NCBI RefSeq assembly: GCF_001968835.1
Contig: NZ_MRDE01000036.1
Coordinates: 1-36,848, forward strand
Direction: 5' to 3'
Length of the DNA stretch: 36,848 nucleotides
Source of the DNA: Tersicoccus phoenicis
Lineage (GTDB): Bacteria; Actinomycetota; Actinomycetes; Actinomycetales; Micrococcaceae
Under the pieces are notes generated by a model. That model was not told the origin of the DNA. It did no database searches and saw nothing but the letters and a program-made list of their open reading frames with translations. Of this stretch, positions 8,027-16,467 are shown piece by piece. The translations under genes were made by a program, and so were the position numbers. Each line of letters begins with the position of its first letter. The first letter of the stretch is position 1.

Positions 8027-9058
8027 GTGAGAGCGGCGAGCGGGACGAGGAAGGGGACGGCGAGCGGCGCGCCCTGGCTGGAGCGGCACCAGGTCGCGCT
8101 GTACGTGGCGTCGATCGCGGTCGGCGCCGTCGTCGGGCTGGCCGTGCCGGTGCTGGCCGCCCCCGCCGGGGCCGCCATCACCCCGGTCCTCGCCCTGCTG
8201 CTCTACGCGACGTTCCTCGCCGTGCCGATCACCCGGGTCCGGCGCGCGCTGACGGCGGGACGGTTCCTCGGCGCCGTGGTGACGGTCAACTTCGTGGTCG
8301 TACCCGTCGTCGTGCTCGCGCTCGCGGGCGTGCTCGGCGGTGTCCTCGACGGCGTCCCCGGGGACGCGGGCGGGGACCGGCCGGCGCTGCTGCTCGGCGT
8401 GCTCATCGTCCTGTTGGCCCCGTGTATCGACTACGTCATCGTCTTCACGAAGCTGGCCGGCGGGGCGAGCGAGCGTCTCGTCGCGACCACGCCGCTGTTG
8501 ATGCTGCTCCAGCTCGTGGTGGTGCCGCTCGTGCTCGCGCTCGCGGTCGGGCCGGACGTGCTCGGACTGCTCGACCTCGGCCCGTTCCTCGGGGCGTTCC
8601 TTTTCTTCATCGTGCTGCCGCTCGCCGCCGCCGGGCTCACCCAGGGCGCCCACGCTCGCGGCCTCAGTCCCGCCGCGACGCTGATGGACGGGGCCGCCGC
8701 GGCCATGGTGCCGCTGATGATGGCGACCCTCGCCGTCGTCGTCGCCTCCCAGATCCACCGGGTCGGCCAGGACCTGACGGTGGTGCTGCTGGCGGTTCCC
8801 GTGTTCGTGCTGTTCGCCGCGGTGATGACCGGGCTCGGCCTGCTCGCCGGCCGGGTCGCGCGGCTGGACGTCACCGACCGCCGCGCCGTCGTGTTCAGCG
8901 GCGTCACCCGGAACTCGCTGGTCGTGCTGCCGGTGACCTTCGCCCTGCCGGAGCAGTTCGGCATCGTACCGATCGTCGTCGTGACCCAGACCCTCGTCGA
9001 ACTCGTGATCACGGTGATCCTCGTCCGGCTGGTACCGGCGCTGATCCCGGCCCGCTGA
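8027..9058 (+). CDS. Arsenic resistance protein / bile acid:sodium symporter-like transporter
   Basis: A membrane protein of 343 residues with about ten hydrophobic segments in the BASS/ACR3 superfamily. The stretch LLAPCIDYVIVFTKLAGG corresponds to the conserved Cys-containing segment of ACR3-type arsenite exporters, and VFSGVTRNSLVVLPVTFALP to the second unwound-helix region. Proteins of this type are commonly annotated as arsenic resistance proteins, but no arsR, arsC or other ars gene is nearby, so the substrate is uncertain. GTG at 8027 is the first plausible start after the GH3 stop; the ribosome binding site is weak. The stop codon lies in a 14-bp tandem repeat. Confidence 0.75.
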   Translation: MRAASGTRKGTASGAPWLERHQVALYVASIAVGAVVGLAVPVLAAPAGAAITPVLALLLYATFLAVPITRVRRALTAGRFLGAVVTVNFVVVPVVVLALAGVLGGVLDGVPGDAGGDRPALLLGVLIVLLAPCIDYVIVFTKLAGGASERLVATTPLLMLLQLVVVPLVLALAVGPDVLGLLDLGPFLGAFLFFIVLPLAAAGLTQGAHARGLSPAATLMDGAAAAMVPLMMATLAVVVASQIHRVGQDLTVVLLAVPVFVLFAAVMTGLGLLAGRVARLDVTDRRAVVFSGVTRNSLVVLPVTFALPEQFGIVPIVVVTQTLVELVITVILVRLVPALIPAR

Positions 9059-9078
9059 TCCCGGCCCGCTGATCCCGG
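9041..9078. repeat. 14-bp tandem repeat across a stop codon
   Basis: The unit CTGATCCCGGCCCG occurs at 9041-9054 and 9055-9068, with a partial third copy at 9069-9078. The TGA of the transporter gene falls in the second copy, so copy-number change would not alter the protein. Confidence 0.85.
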
Positions 9079-9113
9079 TTCCGCCGACCGGGCCCGCGTG
9101 ACATGGTGGGAGT

Positions 9114-9500
9114 ATGGCGAAGCGCGACCGATACCGGGTGGCTCGGGTGTACGACGACGCCACCGACGACGACGGCCACCGCATCCTCGTGGACCGGCTG
9201 TGGCCGCGCGGGCTGCGGAAGGACGGCGCCGACATCGAGGAGTGGCTCAAGGACGTCGCCCCCTCCGCCGACCTGCGCAAGTGGTACGGGCACGATCCCG
9301 GCCGGTTCGACGAGTTCGCCGAGCGGTATCGCGAAGAACTCGACGGCGACGCACCGCAGCAAGCGCTGCAGACCCTGCACGGTCTGGCCGGGACCGTGAC
9401 CCTGCTGACCGCCACCAAGGACCTCGAGTTGAGTCACGGCACCGTCCTGGCGGGCATCCTGGGCGAGACCGGCGGACGTCGGTCGGGGGAGACCCGGTGA
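9114..9500 (+). CDS. DUF488 family protein
   Basis: A 128-residue DUF488 protein. The N-terminal RVYDDATDDDGHRILVDRLWPRGLRK and the LRKWYGHDPGRFDEFAERYREEL block are diagnostic, and the C-terminal TLLTATKDLELSHGTVL completes the fold. The biochemical function of the family is not established; related proteins have been linked with redox or stress genes. ATG 9114 follows GGGAG. The stop overlaps the GTG of the next small gene (GTGA), indicating translational coupling. Confidence 0.92.
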   Translation: MAKRDRYRVARVYDDATDDDGHRILVDRLWPRGLRKDGADIEEWLKDVAPSADLRKWYGHDPGRFDEFAERYREELDGDAPQQALQTLHGLAGTVTLLTATKDLELSHGTVLAGILGETGGRRSGETR

Positions 9501-9709
9501 CGACGTCGCCCGCCGGATCTCCGGTGGCGACCCCCGACCTGGACCGCCTGCTCCGCTGGACGGACGCCGGCGGCACGTGGGAGGTCGTGCATCGCGCTGA
9601 GAATCACGTGACCGTCGCCCTCTGCCGCTGCGACGGCGGCGAGGAAGCCGACCGGTTCCGCTCGGCGGAGCCCGCGTTGCTCGCGTTCCTGGCCGAGCAC
9701 GGCGCCTGA
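9497..9709 (+). CDS. Small hypothetical protein coupled to DUF488
   Basis: A 70-residue protein starting at GTG 9497, whose TGA overlap with the DUF488 gene (GTGA) decides the start. It reads DRLLRWTDAGGTWEVVHRA then ALCRCDGGEEADRF and ends in a short helix, suggesting a compact alpha/beta fold; it contains a CRC pair of cysteines. I know no assigned function. The overlap suggests that it works with, or at least is made with, the DUF488 protein. Confidence 0.75.
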   Translation: MTTSPAGSPVATPDLDRLLRWTDAGGTWEVVHRAENHVTVALCRCDGGEEADRFRSAEPALLAFLAEHGA

Positions 9710-9738
9710 CGCTTTCGGCCCCGCTGGGCGACGCCGAG

Positions 9739-11589
9739 TCAGTCCGCCGCGCCGTCCGCGGAGCGCCCGTCGTCGTCGGCCAGGGTGATCGCGGCGTTGA
9801 CCAGGGCCAGGTGGCTGAGCGCCTGGGGGAGGTTGCCCCAGAAGTCGCCGGTGGCCGGGTCGATCATCTCGGCCATGATCCCGACGTCGTTGGTCGCCCG
9901 GGCCACCAGCTCCTCCATCAGGGCGCGCGCCTCTTCCCGCTCGCCGGTCACGTGCAGCGCGGAGACCAGCCAGAACGAGCAGGCCACGAACGCGTGCTCC
10001 TCCTCCCGCATGCCGGAGTGCCGGTACAGCCACGGCCCGTCGGACAGCTCGGCGCGCAGGGCGCGGATGGTCGAGCGCATCCGGTCGCCACGGTCGAAAC
10101 CGCTGATGGCGTGCAGCAGGATCGAGGCGTCCAGCTCGGCCGACCCGGGGTACCAGGTGTAGGTCTGCCGCTCCTCGTCCCAGCCGGAGGTCTCCACCCA
10201 GGCGCGGATCTTCTCCGCCTCGGCCTCCCAACGGGCGGCGTCGCCAGGGATCTGCCCGATCTTCGCCAGCCGTACCGCGCCGGTCAGGGCCTCCCACGCG
10301 CCGAGCTTGGAGGTCACGTAGTGCCGGTTCTCCGGCAGCTCCCACATGCCGGCGTCGGGCTCGCGCCACCGGTCGCAGGTCAGGTCCGCGATCGCGGCGA
10401 GCACCCGGCCGGTCTCGGTGTCGAGCGCGTGCCCGTGGTCCACGTACAGCCGGACGATGGTGAACAGGTCGCCGAAGATGCCCAGTTGCAGCTGGTCGGC
10501 GGCGGCGTTGCCCTGTACCACGGGCCCGATGCCGCGCCAGCCCGGGGCGTCGGTGGTCCGCAGAGTCGGCCCCGGTACCGACCCGTCGAGGGTGTAGAAG
10601 ATCCGCGGCTGGGGCCCGTGCTCCCGGACGCGGCGCAGCATCCAGCTCATCGCCGCGTGGGTCTCCTCCCGCAGCCCGAACCGGAACAGCGCCTTGAGCG
10701 AGTATGCCGTGTCCCGCACCCACGCGAACCGGTAGTCCCAGTTCTTCGCCACGACGGTCGACTCGGGCAGCGACGTGGTGGCCGCCGCCGTCATCCCGCC
10801 GGTCGGCGCGTAGAGCAGCAACTTCAGCAGCAGCGCGCTGCGGTGGACGTGTTCCTGCCACGGCCCGTTCCAGCGGAACTGCTCGCTCCAGGCCCGCCAC
10901 GCGTCGATGGTGCGGTCGATCCCGGCGTCGAGCTGGACCGGTTCCTGCAGGAACAGCGGCTCGTGCTCGGTCGCGACGAGGCCGACGATGTGCCGTGAGC
11001 CCGTCGTCGCGGTGAACGTGATCCGCAGGCTGACGTCCTCCATGACGACGTCGGTGCCTTCGCCGGCGCGTACGCCCAGGGTGAGCCCGTCCAGGCGCAT
11101 CACCAGCCCGTGCACCGTGTCGTCCAGCCAGGGGGAGGCGGTGCGCAGCGCGGTGCCGGGCATGACGACGGCGCGCATCGGCACGGTGCCGGTCAGTCCC
11201 TCGACCCGCCGGGCGAGCTCCACCCACGGCAACCGTCCGGCCACCCCCTGGTTCAGGGAGTCGGTGACGCGAACGCTGCCGGTCGCCGTCGTGAACGTCG
11301 TGGCGAGCACGTTGGTGGCGCCGACGTACTCACGGGAGACGGTGAAGTCGTCGACCGGACGGAGGCTGTAGTAGCCGCCGAGGTCGGCGTCGAGCAGCGC
11401 GGAGAAGGCGGGCACCCCGTGCAGGCCCGGCAGCGGCAGCCAGTCGATCCGCCCGTCGAGGGCCACCAGGGCCACCGACCGGCCGTCGCCGATCGCCGCG
11501 TAGGACCGCAGGTCGGCGTACCCGTCGGCGTCGCGCCGGGTGTCGCGCCCGGTGTCGCGCTCGGCGTCCGGCCCGTCGGGCGCGTTCAC
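9739..11589 (-). CDS. Glycoside hydrolase family 15 protein (glucoamylase/trehalase-like)
   Basis: A 616-residue enzyme with an N-terminal beta-sandwich (about residues 25-240, from YAAIGDGRSVALVALDGRIDWLPLPG) and a C-terminal (alpha/alpha)6 barrel. The barrel signature NWDYRFAWVRDTAYSLKALFRFG and the final FWGNLPQALSHLALVNAAITL are hallmarks of actinobacterial GH15 proteins, which include trehalases and glucoamylase-like enzymes. No signal peptide, so intracellular action on trehalose or alpha-glucans is likely. GTG at 11589 overlaps the TGA of the upstream acetyltransferase gene (GTGA). The first 22 residues are a repetitive Asp/Arg/Thr stretch and may not be structural. Confidence 0.92.
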   Translation of the reverse strand: MNAPDGPDAERDTGRDTRRDADGYADLRSYAAIGDGRSVALVALDGRIDWLPLPGLHGVPAFSALLDADLGGYYSLRPVDDFTVSREYVGATNVLATTFTTATGSVRVTDSLNQGVAGRLPWVELARRVEGLTGTVPMRAVVMPGTALRTASPWLDDTVHGLVMRLDGLTLGVRAGEGTDVVMEDVSLRITFTATTGSRHIVGLVATEHEPLFLQEPVQLDAGIDRTIDAWRAWSEQFRWNGPWQEHVHRSALLLKLLLYAPTGGMTAAATTSLPESTVVAKNWDYRFAWVRDTAYSLKALFRFGLREETHAAMSWMLRRVREHGPQPRIFYTLDGSVPGPTLRTTDAPGWRGIGPVVQGNAAADQLQLGIFGDLFTIVRLYVDHGHALDTETGRVLAAIADLTCDRWREPDAGMWELPENRHYVTSKLGAWEALTGAVRLAKIGQIPGDAARWEAEAEKIRAWVETSGWDEERQTYTWYPGSAELDASILLHAISGFDRGDRMRSTIRALRAELSDGPWLYRHSGMREEEHAFVACSFWLVSALHVTGEREEARALMEELVARATNDVGIMAEMIDPATGDFWGNLPQALSHLALVNAAITLADDDGRSADGAAD

Positions 11590-11993
11590 AGGCTCTTGAC
11601 CACGCGGGCGGGGTTGCCGACGGCGACGGCATCGGCCGGGATGTCGCGGGTGACGACGACGCCGGCGCCGATCACGCTGTTCTGCCCGATGGTGACGCCG
11701 GGGCAGACGATCACGCCGCCGTCGAGCCAGACGTTGTCCTTCAGGGTGATCGGCCTGGCCGCTTCGTAGATCGGCGGCTTGACGTGGGCGTCCTCGCCGA
11801 GGTGGCCGAGCAGCTGGGCGATGATCGACTGTGCGGCGTCCGGGTCGTCCCAGTAGGCGGCCGCGTACTGGGCGGCCAGCTTCATGCCGCGTCGCGCCTC
11901 GGCGGCGGACTCTGGGTCGTCGGAGATGTACAGCTCGCCGGCGAGCATGCGCTCCCGGTTGGTGCGGGGATCGCCCACGAAGTAGTCGACCAT
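11586..11993 (-). CDS. Internally shortened maltose O-acetyltransferase homologue
   Basis: A 135-residue left-handed beta-helix protein. Its N-terminus (RERMLAGELYISDDPE) and C-terminus (DNVWLDGGVIVCPGVTIG, VVVTRDIPADAVAVGNPARVV) match maltose/galactoside O-acetyltransferases, which are about 183 residues long. Between VKPPIY (residue 76) and PITLKDNVW roughly 55 residues are absent, including the YTATHP-type segment carrying the catalytic histidine and several hexapeptide coils. The reading frame is intact, so this is an in-frame internal deletion: probably catalytically dead, decaying or repurposed. It precedes the GH15 gene with a 4-bp overlap. ATG 11993 gives the normal family N-terminus. 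Confidence 0.82.
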   Translation of the reverse strand: MVDYFVGDPRTNRERMLAGELYISDDPESAAEARRGMKLAAQYAAAYWDDPDAAQSIIAQLLGHLGEDAHVKPPIYEAARPITLKDNVWLDGGVIVCPGVTIGQNSVIGAGVVVTRDIPADAVAVGNPARVVKSL

Positions 11994-12023
11994 GCGTCCA
12001 AGCGTACGGACCGGTTCCTCCGT

Positions 12024-12051
12024 TGAAGGGCGTTCGCTGAAGGGCGTTCGC
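12024..12051. repeat. 14-bp tandem repeat in divergent promoter region
   Basis: TGAAGGGCGTTCGC is present twice in perfect tandem (12024-12037, 12038-12051) between the divergent acetyltransferase and esterase genes. It could be two operator half-sites or a slippage duplication. Confidence 0.75.
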
Positions 12052-12113
12052 TGCGGTGCCTCGGATACCGTGCCTTCATTACGTGCGAACCCCTCGACCC
12101 GGAGGTCCGACCC

Positions 12114-13109
12114 ATGTCGATCCTGTCCCGCCCGCCGGTCGCGTCCGCCGTCGCGCGGCTCATGCAGGTCGGCACGGTCGCTGCCGGCCGGCGCCTGAAC
12201 CGCCGCATGCACGCCCGGCTGCCGGAGTTCACGGCCCGGACCGAGGACCTGCTGATCCCGACGTCGGTCGGTGACGCGCGGACGACGGTGTACCGGGCCA
12301 CCGGGACCGACGGCACCGGCGCGGCCCCGGCCGACGCCGCCCCGGCCCGCGCCGACGGAACCGCCAGCACCGGTCTCCCGCCGGTGCACGTCAACCTGCA
12401 CGGCGGCGGCTTCGTGATGGCGACCACCGAGCTGGACGATCCGCTCTGCCGGGCGCTCGCGGTCCAGACCGGGGCGGTCGTGCTCAACGTCGACTACGTC
12501 GTCGCGCCGCAGCACCGGTTCCCCGTGGCGATCCACCAGATGCACGAGGTGCTCCGCTGGGTCGCGGAGAACGGGCCGGCGCACGGCTGGGACGGCAGCC
12601 GGCTCACCGTCGGCGGGCAGAGCGCGGGCGGCAGCCTGGCCGCGGGGGCGGCGCGTCTGGCGTTCGAGCAGGGCAGCGGGGGAACGTCACGGCCAACGAT
12701 CGCGCTGCAGGTGCTGCACTACCCGGCCGTGGACCTGTCGATCGACCCGCAGCTCAAACGCTCGCCGTTGGCCAAGCCGTTGCTGCGGCCGTGGATGCGG
12801 GAGGTGTTCGACCACTCCTACATCCCCGACCGTTCGGTCAGCGCGGACCGGCTCGCCTCTCCGGCGGGCGCGGCCGACACCGTCGACCTGACCGGCATCG
12901 CCCCGGCCGTCGTCATCGCCGCCGAGTACGACGTCCTGCGCGCGGAGGCGAAGCGCTACGCGGACCGGCTGGAGGCGGTCGGGGCGCTGGCGGAGTACCG
13001 GGAGATCGCGGGCGCGGACCACGGCTACGACGGGTTCGACGACGACGCCGCGCGGTCGAGCTACGCGTTCATCGCCGAGCAGCTGCGCCGGGCGGTCGGG
13101 ACGGTGTAG
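12114..13109 (+). CDS. Alpha/beta hydrolase, HSL-type esterase/lipase
   Basis: A 331-residue carboxylesterase of the hormone-sensitive lipase family. The oxyanion motif HGGG is at residues 96-99, the nucleophile elbow GQSAG at 168-172 with Ser170, the acid in VIAAEYDVLRAEA and the histidine in GADHGYDGF, the complete triad in the usual order. An Ala/Asp-rich stretch near residues 63-89 is a low-complexity insertion. ATG 12114 has CGGAGG upstream. It is divergent from the acetyltransferase/GH15 pair and stands alone. Likely cytosolic hydrolysis of acyl or aryl esters; substrate unknown. Confidence 0.92.
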   Translation: MSILSRPPVASAVARLMQVGTVAAGRRLNRRMHARLPEFTARTEDLLIPTSVGDARTTVYRATGTDGTGAAPADAAPARADGTASTGLPPVHVNLHGGGFVMATTELDDPLCRALAVQTGAVVLNVDYVVAPQHRFPVAIHQMHEVLRWVAENGPAHGWDGSRLTVGGQSAGGSLAAGAARLAFEQGSGGTSRPTIALQVLHYPAVDLSIDPQLKRSPLAKPLLRPWMREVFDHSYIPDRSVSADRLASPAGAADTVDLTGIAPAVVIAAEYDVLRAEAKRYADRLEAVGALAEYREIAGADHGYDGFDDDAARSSYAFIAEQLRRAVGTV

Positions 13110-13130
13110 GCGCTCGGCTCTTCCGAACGT

Positions 13131-13161
13131 GCCGTCAACCGAGCAGCGGCAGGTCCAGGTC
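13131..13161 (-). pseudogene. Fragment matching the 3' end of the mazF-like gene
   Basis: These 31 bases match 19801-19831 at 29 positions. On the minus strand they spell DLDLPLLG and a stop, exactly the C-terminus of the MazF-like toxin encoded at 19805-20119, plus a few matching bases after the stop. Nothing of the rest of the toxin is present. It is best read as a leftover of a second mazF copy or of a recombination event. Confidence 0.6.
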
Positions 13162-13187
13162 ATCGGAGGGAACGCGACCAGAGCACT

Positions 13188-15191
13188 TCACCGGTTCGCG
13201 AGGGCGCGCGCCACCACCACCCAGGACGCCGCGGCCCAGGCCTGCGGGTGGCAGGACGCGGGGTAGGGCTGCGGCGGCCAGACCACGTCGGCCGATTCAC
13301 CGGAGAACAACTCGGGCAGCTGGAAGTCGAAACCCTCCGCGGCGTGCAGCAGGCCCTCGGCGAGCCGCCGGGCGGCATCGTGGTAGCCCTGACGGAGCAT
13401 GCCGTCGAGGATCATCGCGGTGTCGTGCGTCCACACCGAGCCGACGTGGTACCGCAGCGGCCAGTAGGCGCCGTTGGTCGTCGACATGGTGCGGATCCCG
13501 TAGCCGGAGAACATCGCCGGGCTCATCAGCCGATCGACCACGAGGTCCTCCTGGGCGCGGTCGAGCAGCCCCGTGCCGAGCAGGTGGCCCATGTTGGAGG
13601 CGACGCCGTCGACGGGGCGCTTCGCGCCGTCGAGGGCGAGGGCCGGATAGGCGCCGTCGTCGTCGGCCACCCAGAAAGCGTCGGCGAACCGCGTCCGGAG
13701 CTCGTCGGCCCACTGCCGCCACCGGTCCGGGTCCGCCAGCTCCGGGTCGAGCGCCAGGTCGGCGACGGTCCGCCGCGCGAGGTCACCATGTCGTTCGAGC
13801 AGGTGGGCCGCTTCGCACGCGGCCTGATGGGCGTATCCCTGGACCTCGCACAGCGCGATGGCGCCGGTAGCGATGGTGCCGTCGGCGAACCGGATCGAGT
13901 CCGCGGAGTCCTTCCAGCCCTGGTTGGCCAGCCCGTGCCCGGAGACGTCGAAGTACTCGAGGAAGCCGTCGTGGTCGGCGTCGGACTCGTCCCGCAGCCA
14001 GTGCAGGGCCCGTAGCAGCGCCGGCATCAGGTCGCGGGTCGTCGCGGACTCGCCGGCTGTGTCGAGGTCCGCGAGCAGCATGATCCACAGGCAGGTGGCG
14101 TCGATGGTCCCGTAGTAGACCGGTGGCAGCACGGAGCGGTCGTCGGCGAGATCGGCGGCCGTGCGGCGGACCTCGTGCGGGATCTTGCCCGGTTGCTCGC
14201 CCGTGTCCGGGTCCGTCGTCGTCCCCTGCAGATGGGCCAGTGCCCGGACGGTGCCGAGCGCGAGCCCGGGATCGACGGAGAGCATCAGCCGCGCCGCGAT
14301 CAGGGAGTCCCGGCCGAACAGGGTGAAGAACCACGGGGCGCCGGCCGCGAGGAACGGGAGGTCCGGCGCCGCGGCCAGGCTCATCCTCAGCCCGGCCAGG
14401 TCCGCGCTCGCGCGGCGGACCAGCCGGCCCAGGGGAGTGGACGGGTCGACGGTCGCGGGATCGTGCGCGGGGGCCGGTGCCGGTCCGATCACCGCCTCCT
14501 CGTCGCACAGCTCGAGACGCCAGCCGAGGCTCTGCTGCCCGTTCGCGGGCACGACGACGTCCCACGTCAGCTGGATGCCGTGGGTGGCACCGTCCCGCAC
14601 GACCGCGTGCCGGGCCTCTGGCGCGACGACCCGCGCCGTTGTGGCAGGACCGCGCCACCGCCACGTGCTGCCCTCGATCGACGGCGAGGTCGCCGTGGTC
14701 GCGTGGCCGGCCTTGATCAGATCGAGGGGTGAGGAGTCCGACCACAGGACGCAGCTGACCCGCAGGGCGACCTCGTGCTCCAGCGCCGAGCGAACGAGGA
14801 GGGTCTCACCGGCGCCGGTGCCGTCGGTGGAGCGGGTGCGGTGGACGGTCACCACGGGGTCCGGGGTGGGGCCGGGCACGCGCAGGACGAAGTCGAAGGA
14901 GGCGGTCCCGCCTCCGGGCGTCACCGCGCCGAGGAACTCCAGCCGCGGGGAACGCTGCCCGTCGGCCTGCCCGTCGACCTGCACGTCGACCTGCATCGCG
15001 TGGATCACCCGGTCGTCACCGCAGTAGATCCCGTCGACGCCGCGCGGCACGGCGCCCGAGCCTACGGAGCCGGAGCCAGAGCCGGACCCGGCCGCGACCG
15101 ACCCGACGGATCCGTCGCGACCGGACCAGACCTGGATCGGCGCGGAGAGAACGACGACGGCGTCGTGCAGCGCGGGTTGGTCGACACTCAT
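13188..15191 (-). CDS. Amylo-alpha-1,6-glucosidase / glycogen-debranching-type protein
   Basis: A 667-residue protein with an N-terminal all-beta GDE_N-like domain (about residues 1-270) and an (alpha/alpha)6 glucosidase domain. Landmarks are APWFFTLFGRDSLIAARLML, the NQGWKDSADSIRFADG region containing likely acidic catalytic residues, and HVGSVWTHDTAMILDGM. The family hydrolyses alpha-1,6 branches or related glucosides. ATG 15191 is chosen because GAGGGGG precedes it at normal spacing; upstream in-frame codons run into the operator region. It is divergent from the LacI regulator and shares that control region, so co-regulation with the sugar importer is likely. A Gly/Ser repeat sits near residues 28-40. 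Confidence 0.9.
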   Translation of the reverse strand: MSVDQPALHDAVVVLSAPIQVWSGRDGSVGSVAAGSGSGSGSVGSGAVPRGVDGIYCGDDRVIHAMQVDVQVDGQADGQRSPRLEFLGAVTPGGGTASFDFVLRVPGPTPDPVVTVHRTRSTDGTGAGETLLVRSALEHEVALRVSCVLWSDSSPLDLIKAGHATTATSPSIEGSTWRWRGPATTARVVAPEARHAVVRDGATHGIQLTWDVVVPANGQQSLGWRLELCDEEAVIGPAPAPAHDPATVDPSTPLGRLVRRASADLAGLRMSLAAAPDLPFLAAGAPWFFTLFGRDSLIAARLMLSVDPGLALGTVRALAHLQGTTTDPDTGEQPGKIPHEVRRTAADLADDRSVLPPVYYGTIDATCLWIMLLADLDTAGESATTRDLMPALLRALHWLRDESDADHDGFLEYFDVSGHGLANQGWKDSADSIRFADGTIATGAIALCEVQGYAHQAACEAAHLLERHGDLARRTVADLALDPELADPDRWRQWADELRTRFADAFWVADDDGAYPALALDGAKRPVDGVASNMGHLLGTGLLDRAQEDLVVDRLMSPAMFSGYGIRTMSTTNGAYWPLRYHVGSVWTHDTAMILDGMLRQGYHDAARRLAEGLLHAAEGFDFQLPELFSGESADVVWPPQPYPASCHPQAWAAASWVVVARALANR

Positions 15192-15246
15192 GAAGGGCCC
15201 CCTCGGGCAGTGGTCGGCTGGACCGGGTCGTGACGACGGCCGGCTC

Positions 15247-15276
15247 TTGACAGCGGGATGAGCTGGATCACATGAT
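15247..15276 (+). promoter_or_regulatory. Candidate promoter of the LacI/ABC gene cluster
   Basis: TTGACA (15247-15252), an 18-base spacer and CATGAT (15271-15276, four of six matches to TATAAT) on the plus strand. The predicted start would lie just before the first operator at 15290, so a bound LacI protein would block it. Confidence 0.45.
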
Positions 15277-15289
15277 GGTGCCCAATCAG

Positions 15290-15303
15290 TTTGATCGTTC
15301 AAA
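15290..15303. promoter_or_regulatory. LacI-type operator 1
   Basis: TTTGATCGTTCAAA has perfect arms TTTGA and TCAAA around a TCGT centre; the CG at the dyad is typical of LacI-family operators. It is one of two similar sites between the debranching-enzyme gene and the regulator. Confidence 0.6.
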
Positions 15304-15322
15304 GTCTTCTTGTGCAAGTCGA

Positions 15323-15336
15323 TTGGATCGATCAAA
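15323..15336. promoter_or_regulatory. LacI-type operator 2
   Basis: TTGGATCGATCAAA resembles operator 1, with a central CG and ATCGAT core. Its centre is 33 bp from that of operator 1, about three helical turns, so both lie on the same DNA face and cooperative binding is possible. Confidence 0.6.
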
Positions 15337-15364
15337 TGCCGAGAGCGTCGCGGAGGGAGGACCG

Positions 15365-16417
15365 ATGGGGCAGAAGCCAACCCTGCAGAGCCTGGCGTCG
15401 TCCCTCGGCGTCTCGCGCCAGACCATCTCTAACGTGCTGAACAACCCGCAGATCGTCCAGGCGAGCACGCGGGACCGGGTGCTCGCCGAGATCCGGGCCA
15501 GCGGCTACCGCCCGTCCGCCGCCGCCCGGTCCCTGCGCTCCCGCCGTTCGCAGGTCATCGGACTGCGCATCCGTCCCGCCGTCGACGGCATCAACGGATC
15601 GGTGATGGACGCGTTCCTGCACGCCCTCGTCGAGTGCGCCCAGCGGCGGGACCACCGTCTGCTGCTGATCACCGCCTCCGGCGACGAGCCGGAGACCACC
15701 GAACAGGGCGCCCTGCACACGGCCGGGGCGATCGACGGCTGCGTGCTCACGGACACGCACCTGGATGACACGCGACCGGCCGCGCTCGCCGCGGCGGGCG
15801 TCCCCTTCGTCGCCTTCGGCCGCCCCTGGCAGGACCGGCCCGCCGCCCACAGCTGGATCGACATCGACGGCGCGGCCGGCACGCGCACGGCCACCGAGCA
15901 CCTGCTCGGGTTGGGCCACCGCCGGATCGCCTTCCTCGGCTGGCCGGCGGGGTCCGGCGTCGGCGACGACCGGCGCGCCGGGTGGCGGCAGGCGATGGCG
16001 CAGTCCGGTGTCACCGCGGAGGACCTCGCCGCCGGCGCGCTCGACCAGCGCACCGCCGACGGCGTGGTCGAGGGCACCCAGGCCATGGACTGGGCCCGCC
16101 GGGCCGGCGCGACCGCGGCGGTCTGCGCGAGCGACTCCCTCGCGGTCGGCGCATCCACTCTGCTGCGCCGTACCACCGACGCCGAGACCGCCCGCACGGC
16201 CGTGGTCGGCTTCGACGACACCCCGGTGGCCGCCGCCCTGGGTCTTTCCAGCGTGCGCCAGCCGGTCGCCGCCGCCGCGAGCCGCGTGGTCGACCTGCTC
16301 ATCGACCGGCTGACGACACCGGAGACCGACGCCCGGCCGGTCCCGGTGCAGGACTTGCTGGAGCCCGAACTCATCCCCCGCCAGTTCGACCGCCGGCTCG
16401 ACCCGACCTCCCCCTGA
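15365..16417 (+). CDS. LacI-family transcriptional regulator
   Basis: A 350-residue regulator. The N-terminal helix-turn-helix (TLQSLASSLGVSRQTISNVLNN, residues about 6-27) and hinge helix (SGYRPSAAARSLRSRRS) are followed by a periplasmic-binding-like sensor domain, ending with VVGFDDTPVAAALGLSSVRQP, typical of the family. It most likely represses the adjacent importer and the divergent debranching enzyme until a sugar binds. ATG 15365 is chosen since GGAGGGAGGACCG precedes it; an upstream in-frame ATG at 15272 would place both operators inside the coding region. The substrate-binding protein gene starts 50 bases later on the same strand. Confidence 0.93.
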   Translation: MGQKPTLQSLASSLGVSRQTISNVLNNPQIVQASTRDRVLAEIRASGYRPSAAARSLRSRRSQVIGLRIRPAVDGINGSVMDAFLHALVECAQRRDHRLLLITASGDEPETTEQGALHTAGAIDGCVLTDTHLDDTRPAALAAAGVPFVAFGRPWQDRPAAHSWIDIDGAAGTRTATEHLLGLGHRRIAFLGWPAGSGVGDDRRAGWRQAMAQSGVTAEDLAAGALDQRTADGVVEGTQAMDWARRAGATAAVCASDSLAVGASTLLRRTTDAETARTAVVGFDDTPVAAALGLSSVRQPVAAAASRVVDLLIDRLTTPETDARPVPVQDLLEPELIPRQFDRRLDPTSP

Positions 16418-16467
16418 CCCGTCCCCGACCACCACCCCCGACCACCACTCCCGAAAACGAGGATCTG

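Noticed and set aside
13110-13187. Functional short toxin gene at the mazF-like fragment
   Set aside because: Only eight toxin codons and a stop remain; there is no start or antitoxin.
15272-15364. Upstream ATG of the LacI regulator at 15272
   Set aside because: It would put both operators in the coding sequence and add a non-family N-terminus, while a strong ribosome binding site precedes 15365.
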